DNA of 64,000 bases from JABCPE02 sp963518955. Lineage in GTDB: Bacteria > Bacteroidota > Bacteroidia > Flavobacteriales > Weeksellaceae. The stretch is taken from contig CAUQKI010000003.1 of assembly GCA_963518955.1 (NCBI GenBank), positions 62,001 through 126,000 of the forward strand, given 5' to 3'. Below, piece by piece: positions 50,792 through 59,677 of the stretch. Position 1 is the stretch's first letter, and each line of letters starts with the position of its first letter. The notes under the pieces are model-generated. The model searched no databases. It was given only the letters and a program-made list of their open reading frames with translations, and was not told the DNA's origin. The translations under genes were made by a program, and so were the position numbers.

Positions 50792-51826
50792 ATGAATCAG
50801 AGAGAAAAACAATTACAATTTCATAAAAATTTGGCGACAGGGCTTCTTGTCTTGATGTTTGTCATCTACATAAGTATGGTGTTTTTGCAGAAAAAACATC
50901 CCGAACTTTCCTTTATAGGCTATGTGAAGGCTTTTTCCGAGGCTGCTATGGTGGGAGCTCTTGCCGACTGGTTTGCAGTAACGGCATTATTTCAAAAGCC
51001 AATGGGACTGCCCATTCCGCACACTAATTTGATAGAAGAGCGAAAGGTGGATATCGGGAATAATTTGGGAGGCTTTGTTGTAGAGAATTTTTTAAAACCA
51101 AAGCAGATTCGTTCACATATTGAAAATATTAAGGTATCTAAATATATGGTAGAATGGTTTTCCAAAGAAACCACTCCTGAAAAAATAGAAAACATCATAA
51201 AGGGAATGTCCCTCAATGTGAGAGCCAGTCAGATGCTTGTGGAGTTTTTGGATAAGGGAAAACATCAGAAATTATTCAGCCAACTTTTTGAGAAAATAGA
51301 AGTTTATATTTCTGAAAACCAAAATGTGGTTCGGAGAGAAATAGACAATCGGTTTCCGCCGCTTATTCCATCTTTTATTAGAGAAGCAATTTCGGAAAAA
51401 GTGGTGGATGGTTTGCAGGAATTTGTAATGAAAATTACCAGAGATGGGGCGCATTCTGTAAGGCGAGAAATGACCACGCAGCTCTATGATTTTGCTGAAA
51501 GGCTTAATTCTTCTGAATGGGAAAATAAAATCACAAAACTCCTGCAAGATAATGTAAATAAGCAAATTAGCGGATTTAAAACCAATGAAGAGTTTCAGAA
51601 AAAGCTGGATGTTTGGTTTCAGAAGACGGCTTATAGATTTGCATTAAGAAATAAAACCAAAATAGGCGATTTTATCAGTGATACCGTTAAAAACTGGGAA
51701 GGCAAAGAGCTGAGCCAAAAACTGGAAATGGAAGTAGGAAAAGACTTGCAGTTTATCAGAATCAATGGGACTTTGGTAGGAGGTATGGTAGGTCTGGTAA
51801 TATATGCTCTTACACAGCTTTTGTAG
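50792..51826 (+). CDS. DUF445 family membrane protein
   Basis: A 344-residue protein with an N-terminal helix (LATGLLVLMFVIYISMVFLQ), the conserved AALADWFAVTALFQ-type segment (here VGALADWFAVTALFQ, near 50), a long helical middle part and a C-terminal helix (GGMVGLVIYALTQLL). DUF445 proteins are membrane-associated and of unknown function. It is 55 bp after glnN and ends at a strong bidirectional terminator. Confidence 0.85.
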   Translation: MNQREKQLQFHKNLATGLLVLMFVIYISMVFLQKKHPELSFIGYVKAFSEAAMVGALADWFAVTALFQKPMGLPIPHTNLIEERKVDIGNNLGGFVVENFLKPKQIRSHIENIKVSKYMVEWFSKETTPEKIENIIKGMSLNVRASQMLVEFLDKGKHQKLFSQLFEKIEVYISENQNVVRREIDNRFPPLIPSFIREAISEKVVDGLQEFVMKITRDGAHSVRREMTTQLYDFAERLNSSEWENKITKLLQDNVNKQISGFKTNEEFQKKLDVWFQKTAYRFALRNKTKIGDFISDTVKNWEGKELSQKLEMEVGKDLQFIRINGTLVGGMVGLVIYALTQLL

Positions 51827-51833
51827 AAAAAAC

Positions 51834-51863
51834 AAATCGGATATCCAAGGATATCCGATTTCG
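51834..51863. terminator. Bidirectional terminator, 13-bp stem
   Basis: AAATCGGATATCC pairs perfectly with GGATATCCGATTT around an AA loop, between the DUF445 gene and the convergent porX. Confidence 0.85.
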
Positions 51864-51898
51864 TCTAAAATAAATAAAATATAATGAAAAAACTAAAA

Positions 51899-53440
51899 CT
51901 ACTTTGGTTCTAACACGCAGAACGGGATGATGATCTCTTCTAGGGAAATCCCTCCGTGCTGATAGGTGTCTTTATAATAATTCACAAAATGGTTGTAATT
52001 TTTAGGGTAAGCAAAGAATAAATTGTTCTTCGCAAAGATATATTTACTACTCACATTTCCTTTTGGAAGGAATAACTTTTCAGGATTAGTAATCGCCCAG
52101 ACATCTTTGTCTTCATAGGTTAGACTTTTTCCTGTTTTATATCTTATGTTGGTAGAGGTTTCTCTATCACCCACCACTTTGCTTGGTTTTCTTACATAAA
52201 TCATTCCGTGGTCAGTAGTTATAACAAGCTTAAAGCCGTTTTCTGCTGCTAGTTTGATGATTTTGATAAGAGATGAATTTTCAAACCAATTGTATGTTAA
52301 TGAACGGAATGTTTTATCATCTCTAATTAGCTGATCTACAATGGTATTATCGGTTTTCGCGTGAGAAAGAATGTCTATAAAGTTATAAACAATCACCAAT
52401 AAATCATTGTTTTTGTGCTGATTAAAATCTTCTAATATTTTTCGCTCAAAATCAGCGTTTAATATCTTAATATATTTTGAACTTTTTCCTTGCAGACCGA
52501 GTCTTTTCATCTGGTCTTTTAGGAAATCAAATTCAAATTCATTTTTGTTTCCATCTTCATTGTCATTGAACCATTTATCTGGAAATCTTTTTTCTATTTC
52601 CAAAGGCAACAGTCCTGCGAAGAAAGAATTTCTAGCATACTGAGTCGCCGTTGGCAAGATGCTGTACAGATACTCTTCAGAAGTTTTATTGTAAAACTTA
52701 GTGAAAAGTGGCTCTACAACTTTCCATTGGTCATATCTCAGGTTATCTATCACCAAAAGAAGAACTTTGTCTTTTTCTATCTCTGGTTTTACTTTTTCCT
52801 TGAAAAGGGTGTGGTTCATCAGAGGCTTGTCATTTGAGTTAAGCCAATGTTCGTAGTTGTTTTCTATGAATTTAGCAAATTGGATATTTGCTTCTTCTTT
52901 TTGATTTTGAAGCAATTCTGAAAACTCACTATCAAAAACCTTATCAAATTTTATCTCCCAATTAAGGATTTTCTTATAATATTCTGCCCAATCTTCATAA
53001 TTATGAAGATTGGAAAGTTCCATGCTTAGATTTCTGAACTCTTGCTGGTATTCAGAAATAGTCTGCAGTTCTACTAAAGTATCTTGTTGAAGATTTTTCT
53101 TTAGTGAAAGTAGAACTTGATTTGGGTTCACTGGTTTTAGAATATAATCTGCAATTTGTGAACCTATGGCCTGCTCCATGATGTGCTCCTCTTCATTTTT
53201 CGTTACCATCACTATTTTGATGGAGCTGTCCAAGTTTTTAATCATCGGAATGGCTTCTAGGCCAGATATGCCAGGCATACTTTCGTCAAGAAGAACGAGT
53301 GCGAAACTGTTTTCCTCTATCAGTTCCAGAGCCTCATTCACATTGTTGATAGGAGTAACGCTGTAGCCTTTGCTTTCCAAGAAAACAATATGCGGCTTTA
53401 GCATCTCTATCTCATCATCTACCCAAAGTATTTTTGACAT
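51899..53440 (-). CDS. porX: PorX, response regulator with PglZ domain (type IX secretion control)
   Basis: A 513-residue protein. The receiver domain (1-120) has Asp8-Asp9, phospho-acceptor Asp52 (LVLLDESMPG), Thr80 and Lys102. After a helical linker (120-210) comes the PglZ/alkaline-phosphatase-like domain (about 220-513) with LLVIDNLRYDQW, ILPTATQYARNSFF and VITTDHGMIY, which can cleave cyclic and linear oligonucleotides in PorX homologues. PorX together with PorY controls type IX secretion gene expression. This implies T9SS and gliding or secreted enzymes elsewhere in the genome. It has its own promoter. Confidence 0.93.
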   Translation of the reverse strand: MSKILWVDDEIEMLKPHIVFLESKGYSVTPINNVNEALELIEENSFALVLLDESMPGISGLEAIPMIKNLDSSIKIVMVTKNEEEHIMEQAIGSQIADYILKPVNPNQVLLSLKKNLQQDTLVELQTISEYQQEFRNLSMELSNLHNYEDWAEYYKKILNWEIKFDKVFDSEFSELLQNQKEEANIQFAKFIENNYEHWLNSNDKPLMNHTLFKEKVKPEIEKDKVLLLVIDNLRYDQWKVVEPLFTKFYNKTSEEYLYSILPTATQYARNSFFAGLLPLEIEKRFPDKWFNDNEDGNKNEFEFDFLKDQMKRLGLQGKSSKYIKILNADFERKILEDFNQHKNNDLLVIVYNFIDILSHAKTDNTIVDQLIRDDKTFRSLTYNWFENSSLIKIIKLAAENGFKLVITTDHGMIYVRKPSKVVGDRETSTNIRYKTGKSLTYEDKDVWAITNPEKLFLPKGNVSSKYIFAKNNLFFAYPKNYNHFVNYYKDTYQHGGISLEEIIIPFCVLEPK

Positions 53441-53467
53441 AATTTTTTTCCACTAATTTTCGGTTTT

Positions 53468-53475
53468 CAAAAGTA
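53468..53475 (-). promoter_or_regulatory. -7 promoter box of porX
   Basis: The minus strand reads TACTTTTG (TAnnTTTG), 27 bases before the ATG at 53440. Confidence 0.55.
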
Positions 53476-53561
53476 TGGAGAAAAAATATTAAAATTATAC
53501 CAATAAAATGTTAATGTTTGGTTAAAGTTTTTTTTATAATTTTACACGATAAAATCTTTTT

Positions 53562-54776
53562 ATGGCTAATAAGTTGAAAATCATCAATGATCCTGTTCAT
53601 GGATTTATAAAAATCCCGTATGAAATTATTTTTGATATCATGGAGCATCGCTGTTTCCAGAGATTGAGAAGGATTTCTCAAACGGGACTGCTGAGTTTGA
53701 TTTTCCCAGGAGCTACCCACACTCGTTTTCACCATGCGATAGGCGCGATGCATTTGATGTTTAATGCATTAGAAATTCTGAAACAAAAAGGTGTGAAAAT
53801 TTCTACGGAAGAGGAAAAGGGAGCGATGCTGGCTGTCCTGCTTCACGATGTGGGACATGGACCTTTTTCGCATGCTTTGGAGAATATACTGATGGACAAC
53901 TGGCATCACGAAAAACTTTCCCTTCTTCTGATGGAGCAGCTGAATGAGGAGTTTTCTGGCGAACTTACGATTGCGATACAGATGTTTCAGGGAAAATATC
54001 ATCGTAAATTTTTTAATCAATTGATTTCTTCACAGCTCGATGTGGACAGGTTAGATTATCTAAAACGAGACAGTTTCTACACAGGAGTTTCGGAAGGGAA
54101 TATCAATACGCAGCGGATTTTATCAACTCTAAATGTCCTTGATGATGAGTTGGTTTTGGATGAAAAAGGAATTTATTCCATTGAGCATTATCTCGTGGCA
54201 AGGATGTTTATGTATTGGCAGGTTTATTATCATAAAGCAGCAGTATTGGCAGAAAATTTATTGATAAAAATAATGAACAGAGCCAAAACATTAGTTTCGC
54301 AAAATGTGAGAGTAGAAGCTTCTGAAAATCTCAAATATTTCTTGTACAGAGAGAGTTCCACAGAGGCTACGGAGGAAGATATAGCGAGATTTATGGAGCT
54401 GGATGATACGGATGTGTTACAGGCTATAAAATCATGGAAAAATCATGATGATTTCGTGCTTTCGTATCTTTGTAAAACGGTTATTAACAGGAAGTTTCCT
54501 AAAATTATTTACTCTTCTACACCTTTTTCGGATGATTTGGTGCAGGAGAAAGTGCGGGAAACTAATTTGCATTTTGGGATAGAAAACGGAGACTTATTGG
54601 TGGATAATATTGAAAGAAATCTGCTGCCTTATGATAAAACCAAACAGCCTATCTATCTCCTGCGAAATGACATGGAAAAAGTGGCATTGGAACAGGCAGG
54701 AAGCCAGATTTTATCGATGAATATCAATGAAAAAACAACGAGATATATTTTGTTCTTTCCAAAAGAGATTTCATGA
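53562..54776 (+). CDS. HD-domain phosphohydrolase (dNTPase/SAMHD1-like)
   Basis: A 404-residue HD protein. Metal ligands are His57 (TRFHHAIG), His95-Asp96 (LLHDVGHGPFSHALE, with His99) and a later Asp in SSQLDVDRLDYLKRDS. The N-terminal DPVHGFIKIP is typical of the SAMHD1/dGTPase-like branch; substrate could be dNTPs, but this is not certain for Bacteroidota members. It is divergent from porX and followed by the duplicated promoter of the lpxD operon. Confidence 0.88.
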   Translation: MANKLKIINDPVHGFIKIPYEIIFDIMEHRCFQRLRRISQTGLLSLIFPGATHTRFHHAIGAMHLMFNALEILKQKGVKISTEEEKGAMLAVLLHDVGHGPFSHALENILMDNWHHEKLSLLLMEQLNEEFSGELTIAIQMFQGKYHRKFFNQLISSQLDVDRLDYLKRDSFYTGVSEGNINTQRILSTLNVLDDELVLDEKGIYSIEHYLVARMFMYWQVYYHKAAVLAENLLIKIMNRAKTLVSQNVRVEASENLKYFLYRESSTEATEEDIARFMELDDTDVLQAIKSWKNHDDFVLSYLCKTVINRKFPKIIYSSTPFSDDLVQEKVRETNLHFGIENGDLLVDNIERNLLPYDKTKQPIYLLRNDMEKVALEQAGSQILSMNINEKTTRYILFFPKEIS

Positions 54777-54820
54777 TTTTTTATGTTAAAAATATAAACA
54801 AATATAAATTTTTATTATAC

Positions 54821-54864
54821 TAATAGGATTTTTCTTATCTTTTAATAGGATTTTTCTTATCTTT
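54821..54864 (+). repeat. 22-bp tandem duplication carrying the lpxD promoter
   Basis: Positions 54821-54842 and 54843-54864 are identical 22-bp units (TAATAGGATTTTT, then CTTATCTTT). The second unit ends in a full -7 box TATCTTTG (54858-54865); the first ends in TATCTTTT. Only 7 bases separate the second box from the ATG of lpxD. Confidence 0.95.
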
Positions 54865-54865
54865 G
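54858..54865 (+). promoter_or_regulatory. -7 promoter box of the lpxD operon
   Basis: TATCTTTG (TAnnTTTG) ends 7 bases before the lpxD ATG, so the transcript should be leaderless or nearly so. Confidence 0.65.
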
Positions 54866-54872
54866 CACGATT

Positions 54873-55904
54873 ATGGAGTTTACAGCTGCTGAAATTGCAG
54901 GTCTTATTAAAGGAAAAGTAATTGGAGACCAAGGAATAAAAGTTCATGGATTTTCCCCTATAGAAGAGGGGAAGCATGGACATTTGTCTTTTATTGCGAA
55001 TGAAAAATTTGCACATTTTCTACACTCTACAGAGAGTTCTGTGCTTATTGTTTCAAAAAATCTTTTGAAAGAAGAAAATTATAAGCCAGCCATCATAGAG
55101 GTGGAAGATGCATATCTTGCATTTCAGGTTTTGATGAACCTTTATCAGCAGATGACTGAAAAGAAAAAAGGAATAGAAGAGCAGAGTTTTATTCATGAAA
55201 CAGCTGTTTTAGGCGAGGATGTTTATGTAGGTTCATTTACTTATATTTCGGAAAATGCAGCGATTGGTGATGGCGTTCAGCTTGCTCCACAGGTTTTCAT
55301 TGGTAAAAATGTGAAAATCGGTAAAAATTCTAAAATAGACAGCGGTGCGAAAATCTATGACGGCTGTATCATTGGAGAGAATTGCGTTGTCCACTCCAAT
55401 ACTGTGGTAGGAGGAGATGGATTTGGTTTTCAGCCTACACCAAACGGATATGATAAAATCCCACAGCTGGGAAATGTAATCATAGAGAACAATGTAGAAA
55501 TAGGCTCTAACTGTAGTATTGACAGGGCTACCATAGGTTCTACCATTATAGGAGAAGGGACTAAAATAGATAATCTTATCCAAATCGCACACAATGTGAA
55601 AATTGGAAAAAATAATGTGATTGCTGCGCAGGCAGGAATTGCGGGTTCTACTACCATTGGCAACTGGAATATGATCGGTGGTCAGGTGGGAATTGTAGGA
55701 CATATCAACATAGGAAATCAAGTGAAAATACAAGCACAGAGTGGTGTAAATAAAAATGTGAAAGATGGTGAGGCACTGTATGGAGCACCAGCCATAGATG
55801 CAGGAGACTACCGAAGAAACTATGTGCATTTCAGAAACTTGACAGAAATAGTAAAAAGAATAAATCAATTAGAAAATAACTCAAAAGATAAAACTAATGA
55901 GTGA
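54873..55904 (+). CDS. lpxD: UDP-3-O-acylglucosamine N-acyltransferase
   Basis: A 343-residue left-handed beta-helix acyltransferase that adds the N-linked acyl chain in lipid A synthesis. N-terminal domain FSPIEEGKHGHLSFIANEKF, then many hexapeptide repeats; the active-site His lies in LIQIAHNVKIG. The N-terminus MEFTAAEIAGLIKGKVIGD is the usual one, which supports this start despite the very short leader. It overlaps lpxC by 8 bp. Confidence 0.94.
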   Translation: MEFTAAEIAGLIKGKVIGDQGIKVHGFSPIEEGKHGHLSFIANEKFAHFLHSTESSVLIVSKNLLKEENYKPAIIEVEDAYLAFQVLMNLYQQMTEKKKGIEEQSFIHETAVLGEDVYVGSFTYISENAAIGDGVQLAPQVFIGKNVKIGKNSKIDSGAKIYDGCIIGENCVVHSNTVVGGDGFGFQPTPNGYDKIPQLGNVIIENNVEIGSNCSIDRATIGSTIIGEGTKIDNLIQIAHNVKIGKNNVIAAQAGIAGSTTIGNWNMIGGQVGIVGHINIGNQVKIQAQSGVNKNVKDGEALYGAPAIDAGDYRRNYVHFRNLTEIVKRINQLENNSKDKTNE

Positions 55905-57294
55905 TAAACAAAAAACTTTAAAAGGAGAAGTTTCCCTATCAGGAATAGGTCTTCACACAGGGAAAGAAGTGACCCTAACCATTAAACCTGCTAAGGAAAA
56001 TACAGGGTATGTGTTCGTAAGAACAGACTTAGAGGGAAATCCACAAATAGAAGCGGATGCTAACTATGTGGTTTCTACTGATAGAGGAACTACATTAGAA
56101 AAATCAGGAGTTAAAATCTACACATGTGAGCATGTTTTGGCGGCGTTAGTGGGAATGGATGTGGACAATGCTATCTTGGAAATGAATAGTGCAGAACCTC
56201 CTATTATGGATGGTTCATCCAAGTTTTTTGTAGAAGTTATAGAGAAAGCAGGAGTGGTGGAGCAGGAGCAACCGAGAGAGTATTTTGCTGTTACAGAGGT
56301 TGTTAGTTTCACTGACCCACAGACTGGTTCTGAGATTACCATCATCCCAGCGGATACTTATGAAGTAACTACGATGGTAGATTTTGGGACTAATGTTTTA
56401 GGAACTCAGAATGCTGTTTTAAAGAATATTTCTGATTTCAAAAATGAAATTTCTTCTGCTAGGACATTTAGTTTTTTACATGAATTAGAAATGCTTTTGG
56501 ATGCAGGTCTAATCAAAGGTGGAGATATTTCTAATGCGATTGTTTATGTAGATAAAGAATTGACTTCTGAAACAGCTGAAAAACTTAAAAAAGCTTTTGG
56601 AAAAGATGATGTTTCCATTCAGCCAAATGGAGTTTTGAATAACTTGACTTTAAACTATCCAAACGAGGCAGCTCGTCATAAATTATTGGATGTTATCGGT
56701 GACTTGGCATTGACAGGAGTAAGATTAAAAGGAAAGGTAATTGCTAATAAACCAGGACATTACATAAATACAGAGTTTGCTAAAAAACTAAATAAAATAT
56801 ACAAAGCTCAAAAGAAGAAAAATGTTCCAAATTTTGATTTGAGCAAAGAGCCTATTTATGATATCAATGGCATTATGAGATTATTGCCGCACAGACCACC
56901 ATTCTTGTTGATAGACAAGATTTTGGAGCTTTCTGATAATCATATCGTAGGGCTGAAAAATATCACAATGAATGAACCGTTCTTTGTAGGACATTTCCCG
57001 AAAGAACCTGTGATGCCAGGAGTTTTACAGATAGAAGCAATGGCACAGATTGGGGGGATTTTGGTGCTGTCAAGTGTCCCAGACCCAGAGAACTATTCTA
57101 CATATTTTGTGAAAATAGATAATGTTAAATTCAAAAAGAAAGTAATCCCAGGGGATACACTTGTCTTTAAATTAGAGTTGTTAGCTCCTATCCGTAGGGG
57201 AATAGTACACATGCAGGGGTATGGCTATGTAGGCGATAATGTAGTGGTGGAAGCAGAACTAATGGCTCAAGTAGCAAAAACAAAAATAGACTAA
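55897..57294 (+). CDS. lpxC: LpxC-FabZ fusion (UDP-3-O-acyl-GlcNAc deacetylase / 3-hydroxyacyl-ACP dehydratase)
   Basis: A 465-residue two-domain protein. The LpxC half (1-305) deacetylates UDP-3-O-acyl-GlcNAc, the committed step of lipid A synthesis; the zinc ligands are in CEHVLAALVGMD (His near 77) and HKLLDVIGDLALTG (His near 245, Asp near 249). The FabZ half (about 320-465) has HRPPFLLIDKI and GHFPKEPVMPGVLQIEAMAQ and dehydrates 3-hydroxyacyl-ACP. This fusion is known in Bacteroidota and places the two enzymes that compete for hydroxyacyl-ACP on one polypeptide. The lpxA start follows the stop directly. Confidence 0.95.
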   Translation: MSDKQKTLKGEVSLSGIGLHTGKEVTLTIKPAKENTGYVFVRTDLEGNPQIEADANYVVSTDRGTTLEKSGVKIYTCEHVLAALVGMDVDNAILEMNSAEPPIMDGSSKFFVEVIEKAGVVEQEQPREYFAVTEVVSFTDPQTGSEITIIPADTYEVTTMVDFGTNVLGTQNAVLKNISDFKNEISSARTFSFLHELEMLLDAGLIKGGDISNAIVYVDKELTSETAEKLKKAFGKDDVSIQPNGVLNNLTLNYPNEAARHKLLDVIGDLALTGVRLKGKVIANKPGHYINTEFAKKLNKIYKAQKKKNVPNFDLSKEPIYDINGIMRLLPHRPPFLLIDKILELSDNHIVGLKNITMNEPFFVGHFPKEPVMPGVLQIEAMAQIGGILVLSSVPDPENYSTYFVKIDNVKFKKKVIPGDTLVFKLELLAPIRRGIVHMQGYGYVGDNVVVEAELMAQVAKTKID

Positions 57295-58101
57295 ATGATT
57301 CATCAGCTTACAGCAGTAGACCCAAGAGCGAAAATCGGACAAAATGTTACCGTAGACCCATTTACCACTATAGCAGCGGATGTGGAAATAGGGGAAGGAA
57401 CATGGATAGGCTCCAATGTTACCATTATGAATGGAGCAAGAATTGGTAAAAACTGCAGAATTTTTCCAGGAACTGTCATCGCTGCGATACCACAAGATTT
57501 GAAGTTTGATGGAGAGGAATCACAAGTTATCATTGGTGATAACACAACCATTAGAGAATGCGTAACGGTTAATAGAGGAACCAAGGCTTTAGGATATACT
57601 AAAATAGGAAATAATTGTCTAATCATGGCTACATCTCATATCGCTCATGACTGCGTTGTCGGTGATAATGCCATTATAGTAAATGGATGCGCGATAGGTG
57701 GGCATGTGGAAATAGGCGATTATGCTATCATAGGTGGATTGAGTGCTGTGCATCAGTTCTCTAGAATAGGGAAACATGTAATCACAGCGGGAGGTTCTTT
57801 GGTTAGAAAAGATATCCCTCCTTATGTTAAAGTAGGAGGAGAGCCGCCTGTTTATGCAGGAATCAACTCTGTTGGACTGAGAAGAAGAGGAATTTCTAAT
57901 GAGAAGATTTTAGAACTTCAGTCTATTTATAGAGTGATTTTCCAAATGGGGATGAATGTATCTCAGGCATTGGCATATATAGAAAGAGAAGTGCTGTCTA
58001 CACCAGAAAGAGATGAAATTGTACAATTTATACAATCATCTCAGAGAGGAATCATCAGAGGTGGTAGTATGAAAAAAGAGGAAGAAGATAATCAAGATTA
58101 A
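57295..58101 (+). CDS. lpxA: UDP-N-acetylglucosamine acyltransferase
   Basis: A 268-residue beta-helix acyltransferase that begins lipid A synthesis by adding a 3-hydroxyacyl chain to UDP-GlcNAc. The catalytic His is in ATSHIAHDCVVG (near 120); GGHVEIGDYAIIGGLSAVHQF is typical (cited in part). The ATG follows the lpxC-fabZ stop without a gap (TAAATG), so re-initiation is likely. The C-terminal tail KKEEEDNQD is acidic. Confidence 0.95.
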   Translation: MIHQLTAVDPRAKIGQNVTVDPFTTIAADVEIGEGTWIGSNVTIMNGARIGKNCRIFPGTVIAAIPQDLKFDGEESQVIIGDNTTIRECVTVNRGTKALGYTKIGNNCLIMATSHIAHDCVVGDNAIIVNGCAIGGHVEIGDYAIIGGLSAVHQFSRIGKHVITAGGSLVRKDIPPYVKVGGEPPVYAGINSVGLRRRGISNEKILELQSIYRVIFQMGMNVSQALAYIEREVLSTPERDEIVQFIQSSQRGIIRGGSMKKEEEDNQD

Positions 58102-58121
58102 AAATAATTAGAATAAAAAAA

Positions 58122-58685
58122 ATGGCAACAACAGCTGATATTAGAAAAGGACTTTGTATAGAGTTTAACCATGATATTTACAAGGTAATAGAATTCCTTC
58201 ATGTAAAACCAGGGAAAGGTCCAGCTTTCGTAAGAACAAAATTAAAATCAGTAACAAATGGAAAAGTATTAGACAATACTTTTTCTGCTGGTCATAAAAT
58301 TGATGAAGTTAAAGTAATTACGCGTAAATTCCAGTATCTTTATGATGATGAGAATGGATATCATTTCATGAACAATGAAGATTTTTCTCAAATCTATCTA
58401 AATAAAGAAATGATAGAAAATGCTCAGTTCATGAAGGCTGGAGAGGAAATTACAGTAATTTTGAAAGAATCAGATGAAACGCCTCTTTCTGCTGAACTTC
58501 CTGCAACAGTATTTTTGGAAGTGACAGAAGCAGACCCAGGTGTGAAAGGAAACACAGCGACTAATGCCTTGAAAAACTGTATAGTAGAGACAGGTGCTAG
58601 AGTTTTGGTTCCGTTATTCATAGAACCAGGAGATAAGATTAAAGTAAATACAGAAGACGGCTCTTATTTAGAGAGAGTTAAATAA
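58122..58685 (+). CDS. efp: Elongation factor P
   Basis: A 187-residue three-domain factor that rescues ribosomes at polyproline stretches. The tip of domain I reads HVKPGKGPAF, with Lys32 at the position modified in some bacteria; no epmA or epmB partner is in the window. KGNTATNALKNCIVETG marks the C-terminal signature. It lies 20 bp after lpxA and 15 bp before the second lpxD-like gene. Confidence 0.95.
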   Translation: MATTADIRKGLCIEFNHDIYKVIEFLHVKPGKGPAFVRTKLKSVTNGKVLDNTFSAGHKIDEVKVITRKFQYLYDDENGYHFMNNEDFSQIYLNKEMIENAQFMKAGEEITVILKESDETPLSAELPATVFLEVTEADPGVKGNTATNALKNCIVETGARVLVPLFIEPGDKIKVNTEDGSYLERVK

Positions 58686-58700
58686 ATTTATATAACTACT

Positions 58701-59612
58701 ATGAAATTTCCTCAAGTCCAGACATTAAAGCAAATAGCAGAAATTATTGGTGCTAAATACATTGGTGTGGATGATTTTCCTATTTCTGGAACAAATGAAA
58801 TTCATAGAGTAAAATCGGGAGAGATTGTTTTTGTAAATCATCCTAAATATTATGAAAAGGCTTTAAATTCTGAGGCGACAGTTATCCTCATTGACAAAGA
58901 AGTTGATTGTCCAGAGGGAAAAGTTCTTTTGGTTTCGGATGACCCTTTTAGAGATTTTAATAAAATTAATGCTCATTTTACTCCAATACAGACATTTAAA
59001 ACTTGCGGAGAAAATGTAAAAATAGGGAAAAACAGCCAGGTTCATTCTTCTGTAGTCATAGGAAATGATGTAGAGATAGGAGAGGAATGCATCATAATGC
59101 CAAATGTGGTGATAGGCGATAGAACCAAGATAGGAAATCGCTGTATTATCCAATCTGGGACAGTTCTTGGAGGAGATGCGTTTTATTACAGAAAACTGCC
59201 GACAGGCTATATCAAGATGCTTTCGGTAGGAAATGTAGTTTTGAAAGATGATGTGGAAATAGGAGCGAACTGCACCATAGATAGAGGTGTTACAGACACT
59301 ACAATCGTAGGAGAGGGAACGAAGATGGATAATCAAATCCAGATAGGGCATGATACTATCATAGGTAAGAGGTGTCTGATTGCTTCACAAGTTGGGATTG
59401 CAGGATGTTGTAATATAGGCGATGATGTTACGATCTGGGGGCAGGTAGGAGTTTCCTCGGATATTACAGTAGAAGATGGAGTGGTTATTTTGGCGACTTC
59501 AGGGGTTTCAAAAGATTTGAAAAAAGGTAAAACTTATTTCGGAGCACCTGCGGAGGAAGCCAAGGAATATTACAAAAAACAAGTAAAAATTTCTCGATTG
59601 ATACAAGGATAA
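58701..59612 (+). CDS. Second LpxD-like hexapeptide acyltransferase
   Basis: A 303-residue beta-helix acyltransferase related to LpxD. The order is a short N-terminal domain (SGTNEIHRVKSGEIVFVNHPKYY region), hexapeptide repeats, and NQIQIGHDTIIGKRCLIASQVGIAG with an active-site-like His. It is about 40 residues shorter than the lpxD at 54873 and clearly diverged. Flavobacteriia often carry this paralogue next to efp. Whether it acylates UDP-sugars in lipid A or another amino-sugar is unknown. Confidence 0.85.
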   Translation: MKFPQVQTLKQIAEIIGAKYIGVDDFPISGTNEIHRVKSGEIVFVNHPKYYEKALNSEATVILIDKEVDCPEGKVLLVSDDPFRDFNKINAHFTPIQTFKTCGENVKIGKNSQVHSSVVIGNDVEIGEECIIMPNVVIGDRTKIGNRCIIQSGTVLGGDAFYYRKLPTGYIKMLSVGNVVLKDDVEIGANCTIDRGVTDTTIVGEGTKMDNQIQIGHDTIIGKRCLIASQVGIAGCCNIGDDVTIWGQVGVSSDITVEDGVVILATSGVSKDLKKGKTYFGAPAEEAKEYYKKQVKISRLIQG

Positions 59613-59623
59613 TAAAAAAATGT

Positions 59624-59631
59624 TACTTTTG
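59624..59631 (+). promoter_or_regulatory. -7 promoter box of the outer-membrane barrel gene
   Basis: TACTTTTG (TAnnTTTG) lies 46 bases before the ATG at 59678. Confidence 0.55.
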
Positions 59632-59677
59632 TACTTTGAATTAGAAAAATAAAATTGTTAAATAAAAATAAAAAATT

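Noticed and set aside
55233..55868. 211-residue open frame antisense to lpxD
   Set aside because: A by-product of the hexapeptide-repeat codons of lpxD; similar shadow frames occur opposite lpxA and the second LpxD-like gene.
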